Shown piece by piece: positions 43,375 to 55,420 of a stretch of 64,000 nucleotides of DNA. The notes below the pieces were generated by a model that made no database searches, had not been told where the DNA came from, and saw only the letters and a program-made list of their open reading frames with translations. The stretch lies in assembly GCA_019044685.2 (NCBI GenBank), contig JAGTXX020000012.1, positions 620,001-684,000 of the forward strand, given 5' to 3'. Position 1 is the stretch's first letter; each line of letters begins with the position of its first letter. The position numbers were made by a program, and so were the translations under genes. Source of the DNA: Nannochloris sp. 'desiccata' (lineage: Eukaryota; Chlorophyta; Trebouxiophyceae; Chlorellales; Chlorellaceae).

Positions 43375-44788
43375 CTATCCTTTTTCAACGGCATCATACC
43401 GTGTAAGACTCCCATCTTCATGACAAGATACAATCGTTTTCCCATCGAAAGACACAGCAGTTTGTCTCACCAGCAGTCGAGAGCCCTCTTCATTTTTCCC
43501 TGCCCGCCTCGGCTTCAATTTAGCCACATACTGCTCTTGTAGAGGGTGCATCCTATATACAAGCACTGCCCCGCGTGAGGTACCTTGTGCTAATATATTC
43601 CCACGAAAATCTAGCGAAAATCTCATCCACCAGACGTCTTTAGTACCCTCTAATCGCAACGTAGCAACAGCACGAGCCTCGCCCTCCTCTTGCCCTGGTG
43701 GAGCATCACCCTCTTTCCTTCTCCTTTGTTGCTTCCCTGGGATGCTTTTACCTACTTCAAAAGTACTTTTATCATCACTAATGCCTCTGGGTTCGTCATT
43801 TGGTAGCCAGCAAATAATGGTATTGCTCACAGACTTGGATACCAGCGCTGGACCAAACCACTTTATACAATCCACGTAATTCCAATGAATGCCTTGATAA
43901 TTATGTAGCGGGAATTCTACATTACGTGCAGGGAAACTGACCCCACTATTGAGATCCCAGTTGTTACTTTCTTCTATAAAATCACGAAATGGGGTTAAAT
44001 TCCAGATTTTTACTCGATTATCCATACCTCCAGACACAAGCATGAGATCATCGTGAGGGGTGCCGGTGGCCGTGGAAGCATTACTTTTGGTTCCTAAACG
44101 CCAGTCTGCGCAAAGAACCTCACTTCTATGCCCTCCATCGCCTTCAAACACTAGAATGCATGTCCTGCTGTGTAGGTTCCATAGCCGAAGGCAGTGATCT
44201 TTAGAGGCAGTGACGACGAGATGAGGTTTTGTTGGGTGGACAGCAATGTCGTTGATCGAATGTCCATGCCCTTCAAAACTAGTGACAAGCTGGCCAGTAC
44301 CGAAATCAAATACTTGTAAAAGGGCGTTTTTGCCAGCTAATAAAAGTAATGGAGATCCTGTGCGTACATCTATAGACCAACGGCAAACATAAAATTCTTC
44401 TTTGTCGTCGGCGTCTTGAATGACGTGAACTTTTTTGATAGAACCATCAGGAAGACATCTATATACAATAGCCTGCAGTTATAAAATGGTGTAAATAAAA
44501 CAAAGTGAGCTATGAAGCTAATGAGAATGTGGAAATTGTATGTATTTGGTATCTAAATTTGCCTGATCACCTTGCTGCTGCCAGTGGTAGCAAAAAGATC
44601 TCTATGCTCTACGTTGCAATAATTGAAGGCTACGCCGTATAGAGGCAGTTTATGACTTTCAATTAGCCTGCAAAGAGGTAACAGTAAGGGCATTCAGGGC
44701 ACAGAACACGAGTGAATTGAGTAGTTGATTTTGTCGGCAGCGAGGCTTACCAACCTGTTTCTCGCCAATTCGTGGCGTCGTGACCCAT
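43375..44788 (-). CDS. FIE: EED/FIE/ESC WD40 subunit of Polycomb repressive complex 2
   Basis: EED/FIE binds H3K27me3 and activates the PRC2 methyltransferase. Exons 44751-44788, 44571-44667 and 43375-44472 give 410 aa. Diagnostic family blocks are LPLYGVAFNYC, EEFYVCRW, EGHGHSINDIAVHP, LVVTASKDHCLRLWN, EGDGGHRSEVL, GGMDNRVKIWNL, HWNYVDCIKWFG, LVSKSVSNTIICW, VWWMRFSLDF and VRQTAVSFDGKTI. The order and spacing match animal EED and Arabidopsis FIE. An insert rich in Lys/Arg/Glu lies near residue 290. The start MGHDATNW is the first Met after an in-frame stop. It is divergent from the raffinose synthase gene. Confidence 0.95.
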
Positions 44789-45485
44789 CGCCGCCCCAAA
44801 CGCTCGTCCATAGATTCCTCAACAAGTAAATAAATAATTCAATGATGCAAAAGAAGCGGTGCTTGTGTAGAGAGCCGGCAAAACTGCTGGAAAACGGGCT
44901 GAGTTGGCAAGTTTCTCCCCGTTGCAGTTTCCGAAGGACGGCGAGCAAGGCCACGATAAGAAACCGAGCACCGTTTGCGAGTCTATTGACCTAATATATC
45001 ATAAATTGCTACCGAGTTGTCCTTTTGAGGCCCTACACCCGGCGCATTGCACACGGTTTCGATTGAAAAACCGTCCCTTGTTTCTGACAAAAAATAGTTC
45101 TTAGATTGGAAATGAGCCCTGGAAATTGTAAATAAAATTATGCTTGTGAGAGGATTACGCTCGTTTCAATACAGCTCTCTCCATTTGCAACTAATTCAAC
45201 GTAATTCATTGAATCTTTTCTCTGCTCCGAGGTCAGTTTGCTCGCATTGTACCCTAGAATACGTCGAATAGTGATTAAGTGCACAATGTGCCACCCTATT
45301 CACCTCTAGTCCTTAGCCTGCCTTGGGTCTTCCTTGAATTAAAGCATTCTTTTTTATTTCCCGACAGGCTTTGGTCTTCTTCCTGCCGGCAGCCTAGTCT
45401 ATTAGCTAGCCCTAGGCCGGCACTTCATAGTGTCCACCGCCATTCACGCTTCTTGTGCAACAACGTTGCTCAATCTAAAGAATCA
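44789..45485. promoter_or_regulatory. 697-bp divergent promoter region
   Basis: Between EED (minus) and raffinose synthase (plus). The frame before the raffinose synthase ATG is open back to about 45279 but has no ATG. A 66-codon ORF at 44904-45104 is unsupported. Confidence 0.4.
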
Positions 45486-48400
45486 ATGGGTAATAAAGCT
45501 ACAAAAAGTGCTTCGTTCAAGAGTGCTCAACAGCAAGGCTCTATTTCTGCACCACCGCCATTGCCACAACGTGACCCCTCTGCTCTTCCTGGCCTGGCTC
45601 CTCTTCCCAATTTAAAAACACTCACTTATGCTGACGGAAAAGTATGCACTGCAAATGGGTTACCTATCCTTGAAGGTGTCACCTCACAAGCTTGGGTAAG
45701 CAATGGCTCTGATGCTGAGCACCTCGTTCTTGGAGTTAAAAGCCCCGGTGGCGCAGTCAGTTTAGCTGATTTCGAGCTTGGTATTTTGAGGTGTAACCGT
45801 TGGCTGGCATGTGCACGTAATAAAATGTGGTGGATGACACCCGAATGGGGTGTTTCTGGACGGGAATTGCCTCCCGAAACTCAATTTTTATTATTGGAAT
45901 TGGCAGACGGAAGCTATGCCATTCTGTTACCGTTGATTGATAACGATACGTTTAGAGGGACTATTAGACCGCCTAGGTAAGTTTAGTATCTGTATCATCT
46001 ACCCTTGTAGGTTGAGAGGTTGATATAGCTAGTTGTTTCCCTTCCTTGTTGAGCAATAGACGGTGATTATTTTGTCGAGTGATGCTCTGTTTTCGCCTCC
46101 CCTTTGCTTTTCTTTTCCAAGGCAATTTCTCGTATTTATTACATTTTTACTTTCAAGCGTTCATTCCTACTCGTTGCTTTTCTTTTTCCAATTACATACA
46201 CGCGTTGTTGCCCCCATCTTTTTTATTTTTTTTGGCTTTTTCACCCTTGGGTATGTCTTTGGAAATTCTCCATTGTGAGGTTGGCTGTGAACGCTGGAAC
46301 GGATCTATATCGTTCTATAAAGGTTTCTACCTCTCTTGCCAACCTTCTGGTCGAGTACTCCGTCTTTACAAAGGCAATACGGCCATCTCGAAGCATTTTA
46401 AATGCCAGTTCAGATCCAGCTTCATCAGCGTGCTGAGGTCGAAGAATAAAATGAGCTCGAATTTCCTTGGCAGCTGGATCTGAAGTCATCTCTACAGAGT
46501 AGCCAAATAACCCTTTAATTGCATCACGGAAGGTGGCAATCTGTTTGGTGAAGACTTGCTGCAATCTGTCTGAAGTTTTCTGAGATTCTGCGAGACGGCG
46601 ACGGAGCAAGTTTGCTTCTCCTTCCAATTGAGCTACCCTTAAGCCGCCGCTTGCAGTAGGTACTGCTGCACCACCGGGAGTTGATGAACCACCCCCACCG
46701 CCTGGTGTAGCTGCGGCTGCTTCTACTCGTTGCACGCTTTGTCTCAAAGCTTCGTTCTCACTTTCCAGCTCTGCGATACGAGCTTCCTTGGCCGCTCGAA
46801 AAAGCTCTGCTTCAGGATTGCCTTTAAAATGAAGAACTTTTGTGGTCTCTGGGTTATATTCCCCTCGTCCTACTCGTTCCTGGAGTAATTCTACCTGCTT
46901 GAAGAGGTTTTCAACTTCAGATTCAGCTGCGTATGCTCTTGCTTCTGCTGCTGCTACTTTGCTGTTTGCCTCGGCAATCACATCGGCAGAACCAGCAGCA
47001 GCAACAGAACCTGCACCCAATTCTGCTTCTAAAGACTTCATATGGCCATGGAGAGCTTCGACAGTTGCTTCTAACTCGGCAATACGACGCTGCGCAGGAG
47101 AGATTTCTCCAGAGCCGTCTTCTTTTGAGAGATACTCTTCGTCATATGATGCCAAGACAGATTTCAAACTATTTCTTTCTTGGGTTAACAGCTGGGTTTT
47201 GCGTTCAAGCCGTGCTACATCAATTTCAATGGCTTCAGCACGTGCTGTAGCAGCATCTGCACGGGTTGTAGCGTCGCGAGCAGCTGCCAAGGCAGCTTCA
47301 GCTTCACCACGGGATGTCACGAGCTCCTCTGCTTGATCACCAGCACCGGCTTTTGCTGAGATTTGAGCGTCTTGAAGTTTACGAACCATATGCAGGACAT
47401 CTTCAGGTGTATCGCAGTCTGCCATCCCAGATAAAATCGCAGTCCATCGTTGCAAGTGTTCCTGTGCATTGGCAAGCTCGGCGTGCACAGCAGCCTCTCC
47501 TTCGAGGAGTTGCTCAGCACAACGTGCTCTGCTTTCTGCAGCGTCAAGCTTCTCACGTAAAGAAGCAGCAGTTGCAGCTTGATGTCTAAGTCGTGCAGCT
47601 TCAGCTGCCGCAGCTTCTGCAGCTGTTAACTGTTCACGGAGAGACTTTATTAAAATAGCATCACCTTCACTGGAATTGCGAGAAGCAGCAGCGGCCTGTG
47701 TTTGCATCACAGTTGCCTCTAAACCAGCAGCACGAGCCTGAGCTTCGCGTCTCGCAACAGCTTCAGCATCTGCTTGAGCTTCAGCTTCTTCAACACGGCG
47801 TTGAAGCGCTGCGACTGCTGCTGTTTCTGCTTGGATGCGTTGACGTTCTGCTTGAAGTTCCCCATCGATACGACTAATTTTGCCTTCTGCTTCAGCTTTA
47901 GTGGAAGCCAAGGCCATTTCAAGCTCAGAGACTTTGAGCTTCAATGCGCGAGTCACTTTGGCTTCTTCTGGAGCTAGGAAACCAGCAACCTCGTCTGCTA
48001 TTCTTGTTCCTGCTGCTCTTACATCACAGCTGCCGCTGACGGCTTCTGAACGTTGCTTAAGCTGGACTTCCAACACTGCTGCACGTTCTACTTCACGTTG
48101 CACTGAATTTTGCAATTGCTCGCATTTGAGTTTGAACTGGGCTTCACGGCCTTCATGTCTGGCAGCAGCAGCACCGAGCTCAGCCTTCATTCGGCTTAGT
48201 TGCAGTTCCGTGTCTTGAACACGTCGATCCAAAGCAGCTTCACGGGTTTGCAAGCGGTCCACTTCTTGCTCGAGCTCTTTGGAACGATTGGCACGCTGCG
48301 CAAAGTATTCAAAGACATCTGGCCTTTGCACTGGCTCCTCAAAGTCGTCTCCACCTGTGGGCTGAGGGGCGTGAGGAGCTGCGGCAGGAAGTCTTGGCTG

Positions 48401-51400
48401 CAAGGCAGCTCTTTGCCGTTTATTTTTACCTTCTGCCATGGGACTTGCTCCTTCTGAAGCTGAAGGAGGAATTGAGGTCTGCAAGAGGACAACGGGTGTA
48501 TTTAATCTGTTGTTGTTATTTGAATTGAAAGTGATCAGCAGGTCGTTGTGCGACTTGTCCTGGTCTCGAACTTTTTTCTTATTCAGTATAGTTATTACCT
48601 GTTCGTTTTGTGCGGATGCTCGTCTTTTTGTTCCTACCGCATTGCTCAGGTCATCCTCTAATTGTCGAGGTTTCAATCCTGGACTGGTGTTCATTATTCC
48701 CAGTTATTTGCCTCTTTATGGCCTGTTCATCCCCCTCTCGTCTCTATTTTTTACCCAAATAAAATGTAGCTGTCTATTTGTCTGATTTTGGTTTTCTCCC
48801 TCGACCTCCTTGGCAAAATTCATGCTTTGCCCGCCGCCATGCACTGCCTCATTTTTTACTATTCCACTCTATTTCTACTTCTTACCCTTCATTTCTTTCG
48901 CTTCATTCTTATTTTACTTTACAGGAATAGCGCTGATAATGGTTCTTCAGGCAATGGCTCAGATACCATGTACCTCAGAATGGAGAGCGGTGATGAAGCT
49001 GTCCTTGGCGAACGCTGGCCCCACGCCCTTCTCCTTGCCTGTGGAGACGACCCGTTTGCTCTGATTGAAGCTGCTGTCCCTGAAGCAGCAAGATACAGTG
49101 GCACAGCGAAACCTCTCCGTGAAAAACGTCTCCCTCCTTCGATCGATAAATTTGCTTGGTGCTCCTGGGATGCTTTTTATTCTTCCGTCTCTGCTCAAGG
49201 CTTGATGGAAGGTGTCCGCAGTCTTTCCGCTGGTGGAGCGCCTCCTAAAATGGTTATTATCGACGATGGGTGGCAGTCCACCGATCTTGATGCTCGGTTT
49301 AAGGGCTGGCAAGATCCTCGGGCGGCTATTATTGCCAACGCAAGAGAAAGGCTGCGTAGCTTAGGTGGAAGTGTGGATGGCAATGAAGAAGATTTTGAAC
49401 GTGCAGTCAAGGAAATAGCACGTGAGCTGTATATTGAAGGAGAAAGTGAAATGATCTCTGCTGTTCTTCGAGATGTTCCTGCCGGCTCGGCTACCGGCCA
49501 GCTCTTGCAAGAAATAAAAGCAGCTGATGACGTGAGTTTTGAGGCTATTGATTACCAAACAATGGCACAACAACACGACGCCGCAGGGTGTGGATCTGAA
49601 TCTGCTGAAGCTTTGGCTTTAAGAAGCTATGGGAATCGTCGAAGCGGCAACGTCATCACCAGAGCTTCTCTTGCTGTAATTCAATACGTTGCAGGGTTGA
49701 TTATGGGTGCATTCCAAGCTGTATTCATCCTATTTTACCAATGGGTGGTGGATCCAGCTGCAGATGGTACTTGGCCAGTGAAATTTTTCACCTACTTGGT
49801 CACAGGTCCTCTTCGGAACCCTATGCTTCAATTCTATGCAGATCAAACCAATTTTACTCGTCGTTTAGTCGATATTCGTGCAAATTCTAAATTCCACGGC
49901 CCTGAAGCTACCCCAGAATCAGTTCATTCTGGTAAAGAAGAAGATTTGGCTTCCGTCGTTGCCCACCTCCGATCGGAGATGAAAGTAGAATTCATCTACT
50001 GCTGGCATGGCTTATCTGCCTACTGGTCAGGAGTATGCCCTGACTCTCCTGCAATGCGTAAATACCGTCCACGTGTCGTCTTCGCCCGTCCTCCTCGTAG
50101 TTTACGAGAAATTGAACCTTCGATGATGTGGAACCCAAGTGTGCTTGGTGGTCTGGGAGCCGTCTACGACCCTACTTCTTTGTTCAAAGATATGCATTCA
50201 TACTTGGCTGCAGCTGGTGTGAATGGAGTCAAAGTTGATTGCCAAGCTGGCGTCGGTATGGTGGGATCAGTTACAGGAGGTGGTCCTGCAGTTGCCGCTC
50301 GGTACCATGCAGCTCTGGAAGATTCCGTAGCTGAACATTTCCCTGCTAACGATGCTATTAACTGCATGTGTCACTCTACTGAGAATATTTATAGGTGGAG
50401 AGATACTGCAGTCGCGAGAGCGTCTGATGATTTCTTCCCGACAGATACAGCCAGTCACATGCCTCACGTGGCTGCCTGTGCCTTTAATGGTTTGTTCCTC
50501 TCTGCATTGGCCTTGCCAGATTTTGATATGTTTCAATCTAAGCATGCAGTAGCACCACTCCACGCTGCTGCACGTGCCGTTTCTGGTGGTCCTGTCTATG
50601 TTTCTGACGCTCCAGGGCACCATAATTTTGAAATTTTGCATCAGTTGGTTTTGCCCGACGGCAGTGTTTTACGAGCAAATTTACCTGGTCGCCCCACCCG
50701 GGATTGCCTCTTCCTTGACGTTCTTCGTGATGAGAAATCTCTGTTGAAGATATGGAATGTGAATAACACCACTGGTGTTGTGGGGGTCTTTAATTTACAG
50801 GGATCTTCTTGGGATAGGTCGCGCAGAAGATTCAATTTTCATAACACAGCACCTCCAAGATTGTCGGCCAAAGTGAATGTCGCTGATGTAGAGATGTTTA
50901 GAATTAATTCAACTGCTTCTGCTGCCGATTCTAATTCTAATGGTGGGCGTGATGCCAGTGTTCGTCATGACGGTGCGACCGAGAAGGAGCAGGAAGCGAC
51001 GACCATGACGCAGGAGAAGAGAGCAAGTACCCCGAGCAGCGTCAGTGAAGGGACTCATTGGAATCAGCAATTACACACTGGCAGTGGCAGTAACGGTAAT
51101 GGTGCTGCTGCAGATAATGGATATGAGAGTGATATCAGTAGTGGCCCTGAATCTGTACACAACGGAGCGTCTACTTCTCCCCATAGCCACCAAACACGAC
51201 CCCACCAGCCTGCTGCGAACGGTGAAATTGCTGCTTTTGTGAATACTACTGGAAAGTTACATCGATTAGCATCAGATGGTGGTGTTGATATTGAATTAGA
51301 TGGTTCTCATGCTGCTATTGTCACATTTGCACGTATTTATAGCGATTTTGGAGTTGAATTCGCTCCTTTAGGATTGAAAAATATGATGAATACTGGTGGT

Positions 51401-51754
51401 GCTATTACATCATCTACAGTGGAACCCGACAGAGGCAGCCTTGGTGCAGCAGCAGCTGCGGCAGATTCTTTTGCTGATTTAGGGTTGACTGTTGATTATG
51501 ACGGCAACGTTGTTGGTGGTGGTACCCGTGATGGTGATTCTTCAGCTGTTCCGCCTGTTGTACCACGCTTCCATATTGGGGTGAGAGGGCGAGGCACTTT
51601 TATCGCCTTGTGTTCTCAAGAGCCGGAAGCGTGTAGTGTCGATGGGTATGCGGTGAGATTTAGTTGGGATAAGGAGGATTCACGGTTGGAAATAGAGGTG
51701 CCGCAAGTGGGGAAACATTCTGAACAGAAGCTTGTGGTTCAGTTTAGAAAGTAA
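45486..51754 (+). CDS. Raffinose synthase/seed imbibition (Sip1) family glycoside hydrolase 36, with nested gene in its intron
   Basis: Members transfer or hydrolyse alpha-galactosyl groups (raffinose synthesis or alkaline alpha-galactosidase). Exons 45486-45976 and 48925-51754 join as AG|G Arg to 1106 aa. Exon 1 supplies the family N-terminus (NKMWWMTPEWGVSGRELPPETQFLLLE) and exon 2 continues with the expected ESGDEAV, WCSWDAFY, VIIDDGWQS, YCWHGLSAYWSGV, the catalytic GVNGVKVDCQ (nucleophile Asp), RASDDFF (acid/base Asp) and DFDMFQSKH, SGGPVYVSD. The protein exceeds plant members (about 750-880 aa) because of a low-complexity Ser/Asn/Gly insert at about 830-930. The single intron is 2948 bases, far larger than others here, and holds the complete MAD1 gene on the opposite strand. 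A 3' TGTAAATAAA lies at about 51921. Confidence 0.93.
46241..48694 (-). CDS. MAD1: MAD1 spindle assembly checkpoint protein, nested in an intron
   Basis: MAD1 recruits MAD2 to unattached kinetochores. Up to 817 aa. A long coiled coil covers about residues 130-640 (Ala/Glu-rich), followed by the conserved C-terminal domain: KVLHFKGNPE, the RLQQVFTKQIATFRDAIKGLFGYSVEM helix, FILRP and the closing FIERYRSVPAFTANLTMENF, all diagnostic. Near the N-terminus, a GTAATA...TTGCAG pair (48598 down to 48479) could define a 120-base intron; it is a multiple of three and has no stop, so proteins of 817 and 777 aa are both possible. The gene lies wholly within the raffinose synthase intron on the opposite strand. 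Alternative Met at 48439. Confidence 0.92.
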   Translation of the reverse strand: MNTSPGLKPRQLEDDLSNAVGTKRRASAQNEQVITILNKKKVRDQDKSHNDLLITFNSNNNNRLNTPVVLLQTSIPPSASEGASPMAEGKNKRQRAALQPRLPAAAPHAPQPTGGDDFEEPVQRPDVFEYFAQRANRSKELEQEVDRLQTREAALDRRVQDTELQLSRMKAELGAAAARHEGREAQFKLKCEQLQNSVQREVERAAVLEVQLKQRSEAVSGSCDVRAAGTRIADEVAGFLAPEEAKVTRALKLKVSELEMALASTKAEAEGKISRIDGELQAERQRIQAETAAVAALQRRVEEAEAQADAEAVARREAQARAAGLEATVMQTQAAAASRNSSEGDAILIKSLREQLTAAEAAAAEAARLRHQAATAASLREKLDAAESRARCAEQLLEGEAAVHAELANAQEHLQRWTAILSGMADCDTPEDVLHMVRKLQDAQISAKAGAGDQAEELVTSRGEAEAALAAARDATTRADAATARAEAIEIDVARLERKTQLLTQERNSLKSVLASYDEEYLSKEDGSGEISPAQRRIAELEATVEALHGHMKSLEAELGAGSVAAAGSADVIAEANSKVAAAEARAYAAESEVENLFKQVELLQERVGRGEYNPETTKVLHFKGNPEAELFRAAKEARIAELESENEALRQSVQRVEAAAATPGGGGGSSTPGGAAVPTASGGLRVAQLEGEANLLRRRLAESQKTSDRLQQVFTKQIATFRDAIKGLFGYSVEMTSDPAAKEIRAHFILRPQHADEAGSELAFKMLRDGRIAFVKTEYSTRRLAREVETFIERYRSVPAFTANLTMENFQRHTQG

Positions 51755-52496
51755 TTGACGGTGGCGATGTTGGGAAAGGAAAAAAAAAACTTTGGAATGA
51801 AATTTTCACTGCTACGATCAAAAACAACTATAGTAATACCAATTTTTCTTTTACGTACCTTTGTGACTACCTATCTTTGCTTAATTTTGAGATAGTATTT
51901 CCACGTATCATACTATTTTTGTAAATAAATCTTGGCCTTCGTTACGCGTCACGGTGTGTTCTGAGAAATACTACACCCGTTATATATTACACAACCTACG
52001 CAGCTAGTTGCATCAATCTACAATGAGTTGGCTTCGTGTAAGCTCACTCTGTATGATGAACTAAATACACGTTCTGAAGAATATTAGTGCTTGCTTCAAG
52101 AGCGGGTCAATGGCAGCGAGGAAAAAGGGCAACATAGCATATGGCAGTGTGTTGACTTACGTATATAATATTAGAAATGCTCCAATACTTGTTAGTCGCA
52201 ATCTATTGTAGTAATATGTAGATACATGGCATCTCTTAGTCTTTAAGTAGAAATTCGACATCAGTTTTCCCAGGCCACCAAATTGGAAATGGACTCTGCC
52301 AATATTGTGGACAGAATTTCAGCAACAGATTATTCCGTCCATAATTACTTTTCTGCATAGATCATAAGCCGCATTAAAGCTTTTATGGTATAATACATTC
52401 TTTCACATGCTACCTGAATATTACGGAATTTGGTAAGAAGCGGGTGCAACGCTTTAAACTCGCTGATCAGCAGTTCAAAACTAAAATCGTTGGAAG
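51755..52496. other. 742-bp intergenic region
   Basis: 3' flank of raffinose synthase (AATAAA at about 51924) and promoter of the GBP gene. A short minus-strand ORF at 52345-52548 is unsupported. Nothing else is visible. Confidence 0.45.
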
Positions 52497-55096
52497 ATGA
52501 ATTATCTTTCAGGCTGGAGGAAAAGCGGTGCGCAAGCTGCCCATCCAAATATAGAATCCGCTCATTTTTCTTCAGGATCTGACGCGGGTTCTACGCGTTC
52601 TTTGGAGCTCGTGCGTTATAATGGCGACACTGGGAAATTTGAGCTTGGCGAGGAGGCTTTATCTGTGCTGCGCAACACCCACGGCCCTGTAGGCGTTGTT
52701 GCTGTTGCCGGACGTGCTCGTCAAGGTAAATCATACATCCTGAACCAGCTGCTAGGACGCAGTGGAGGCTTTACAGTAGGCCCTACTCACCGCCCATGCA
52801 CAAAAGGTCTATGGATGTGGTCAGCACCTGTGCAGCGCACAGCCGCAGATGGTTCTAAATACAGCCTGGTTCTCTTAGACACTGAAGGAATTGACGCATA
52901 CGACCAGGTAAGAAAATAAACTCCTTTTCCTTTTTTAGAAAATAAAGTGAATAAGAAGAAATAATACCGGGCACCGCCGCTCAGGTGTTTAAGAAATGAA
53001 AGCAACTTTTCATTCCCCCTTTTCCCCTCATACCAAATAATTATATTAAATCTATATCTCTCACTCTTCTTTCTCTTCTATCACTGCAGACTGGACAATA
53101 CAGCACTCAAATCTTCTCTCTAGCAGTCCTCCTTTCTTCCCTTTTTCTGTACAATCAAATGGGCGGCATTGACGAGGCGGCTCTTGATAGACTCTCCCTC
53201 GTGACAGAAATGACAAAACACATTCGGGTCCGTGCCTCTGATGGCGCCTCTGCAGATCCATCTGAACTCTCTGCGTTTACACCTTCTTTTGTATGGCTTC
53301 TTCGTGATTTCTATCTTAAATTAGAAGAAGATGGACGAAAAGTCACTCCTCGAGACTACTTGGAGTCAGCTTTGCAGCTGTTACCTGGAACAAACGCTGC
53401 TGTACAATCTAAAAACAACATCAGAGAGAGCATCAAAGCATTGTTTCCAGATAGAGATTGTTTTACTCTGGTAAGGCCAGTGAATGAAGAAGATGCCTTG
53501 GCGAAATTGGATACTCTACCCACTTCACAGCTCCGCCCGGAGTTTAAGCAAGGTCTAGCGAATTTGACGAAATTAACGTTTCAAAAAGCAATGCCAAAAC
53601 GTCTGGGAAGTCAAGTTCTTACTGGACCATCTCTTGCTGCCCTTGCGGAGGCCTATGTAGGTGCGATTAATGCCGGAGCTGTCCCGACAATTGCTACTGC
53701 ATGGCAAGGCGTGGCGGAGGCAGAGAGCCGTCGCGCAGCCGATGCTGCTGAAGTTGCGTATGCAGCTGCATTCCAACAAGATGTCCCTGCAGAAGATACG
53801 GCGCTGGAAAGCGCTCATCAATCTGCTCTCTTAGAAGCACAGAGAGCTTTTGATGCTGTAGCTCTTGGTGACGAGATCGTTAAAAAAGCAAATGAAAAGC
53901 GGTGGAGAGAATCTTGTGCTTCTCGATTCCGTGAATACCGTGAAAAGAAACTCGCAACAGCAGAGTTGGCGTGTGAACGTGCAATCAACGAAGCCTCTGC
54001 ACGTCTTGGTGAAATAGTTAGAAGTGACGGTGCCACCTTGGACGACTTGAGAAAAGAAGCAGCAGCCTTCCAGGAGCGGTATTCTGCATCAAGAGAGTGC
54101 GCTGGTCCTGCAAAATGGCGTCGTCTTGCTGATTTTATGCGAGATGTGTATGGAAATGCTCAAAGAGACATGGCTGCGAGGCAAGCAGAGCGGCAAAAGG
54201 TGGCTGCCCAGCAGGCGCAGCAGGCAGCAGCAACCGCTCAAGCTGCTGTACAGCAAGCTTCGGCGAGAGCTACTGCAGCTGAAGGGTCGGTAGGTACGAT
54301 GCAAGCAAGAATTGCAGATTTGGAGAGGCAGTTGACAAAGGCTCATGCAGATTTAGCAAATGAAAGAGCGGCATGTGCAACAGCATCTGCCAAACTCACG
54401 CAAATATCACAAAGCAATCAAAGTAGGGACTCTGAGCGAGCAGCAATGGCTGAACAGCTGCATAGAGCTCAAGAATCTGATTCTCAAGCTCGAGCTGAGC
54501 TTCTTAACCTTCAACACCAAGTAGGCGCTCTGTATCAACAGCTGGCAGAAGAGAGAACTAGGGCAGACGGTTTGCAGCGCCAAGTACAAGAGTCAGGTTC
54601 TGGTTGGGCATCAGAGAAAGGTCGCATGGAAGCTGCTCTTGACTCTGTAACTGCTGCAAGAGATGCAGCGCAAGCTGCCAGATCTTCATCAGAAGCAGCG
54701 AGAACTGCAGCTGAACAGCAGGCGGCGTCTCTGTCAGCACAGGTGGTTTCTTTACAAAATGAAATTGCAGCCTTGCGTTCTTCTGGAGCAGCCCGTACTA
54801 CTGCTGCTGCTCCTCCTAGTGTAGCAGCAGTTCCTTCACTTGATGATGAGATGTTTGAAGATGCAGCACCTGAGATGGATGCAGCTCCTTCTGCCCCTCC
54901 AGCTCCCATTACCACTGCTGCCCCTGCCGTCCCCGCCTCTACTCGTGGTGGTATTCCCGACACGGCCAAAATGACGGTAGCTGCAATGAAAGAATGGCTT
55001 ACAGAAACTGGACATGAAGCGAAGGTATGGGAAATGAGTCAATCAAAGGCAAAGAAAGCTGATTGGGCTGCTTACATCAACAGCCTGCAACCATAA
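52497..55096 (+). CDS. Guanylate-binding protein-like large GTPase with coiled coil
   Basis: Exons 52497-52907 and 53090-55096 give 805 aa. The GTPase domain has P-loop GRARQGKS, a switch region with GPTHRPCTKGLWMW, G3 DTEG and, across the splice, TGQYSTQIFSLAVLLSSLFLYNQMGGIDE, as in plant GBP-like proteins and the GBP/atlastin group. A helical GBP_C region follows, then a long Ala/Gln-rich coiled coil (about 490-690), an Ala/Pro linker and a C-terminal SAP-like helical segment (MTVAAMKEWLTETGHEAKVW). Plant GBPLs act in defence condensates and membrane processes. There is no membrane segment or prenylation motif. AATAAA follows at about 55133. Confidence 0.9.
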
Positions 55097-55420
55097 TAAT
55101 ACTAATAATAATTGTATATCTTATACACAGGATAAATAAAGGGAGTTGTGTACACTATTCGGTGTACTTGTCACTCGACAGCAACGATTTATACTTGACC
55201 TCAGAACGTAAGAATGAAAATGCACGTTGATTGATTTGTTATTGATTGTTAGTTCAGGTCGTTTGTACGACCACGATGTAAGAAAAATATACCAGGTTGG
55301 GAGTTGTCAGAGACCTTTTGAGGGTCTAGAAACTAGGGCTAGATCCCTCCGCTGACATTTTGCTTACAACGTAAATAAATATGATGGGAATATTTTAGCG
55401 TCCTGACTACTCCAAGTAAC
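55097..55420. other. Short intergenic region between convergent genes
   Basis: Holds 3' UTR sequence (AATAAA at about 55133 for the GBP gene). No gene seen. Confidence 0.5.
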
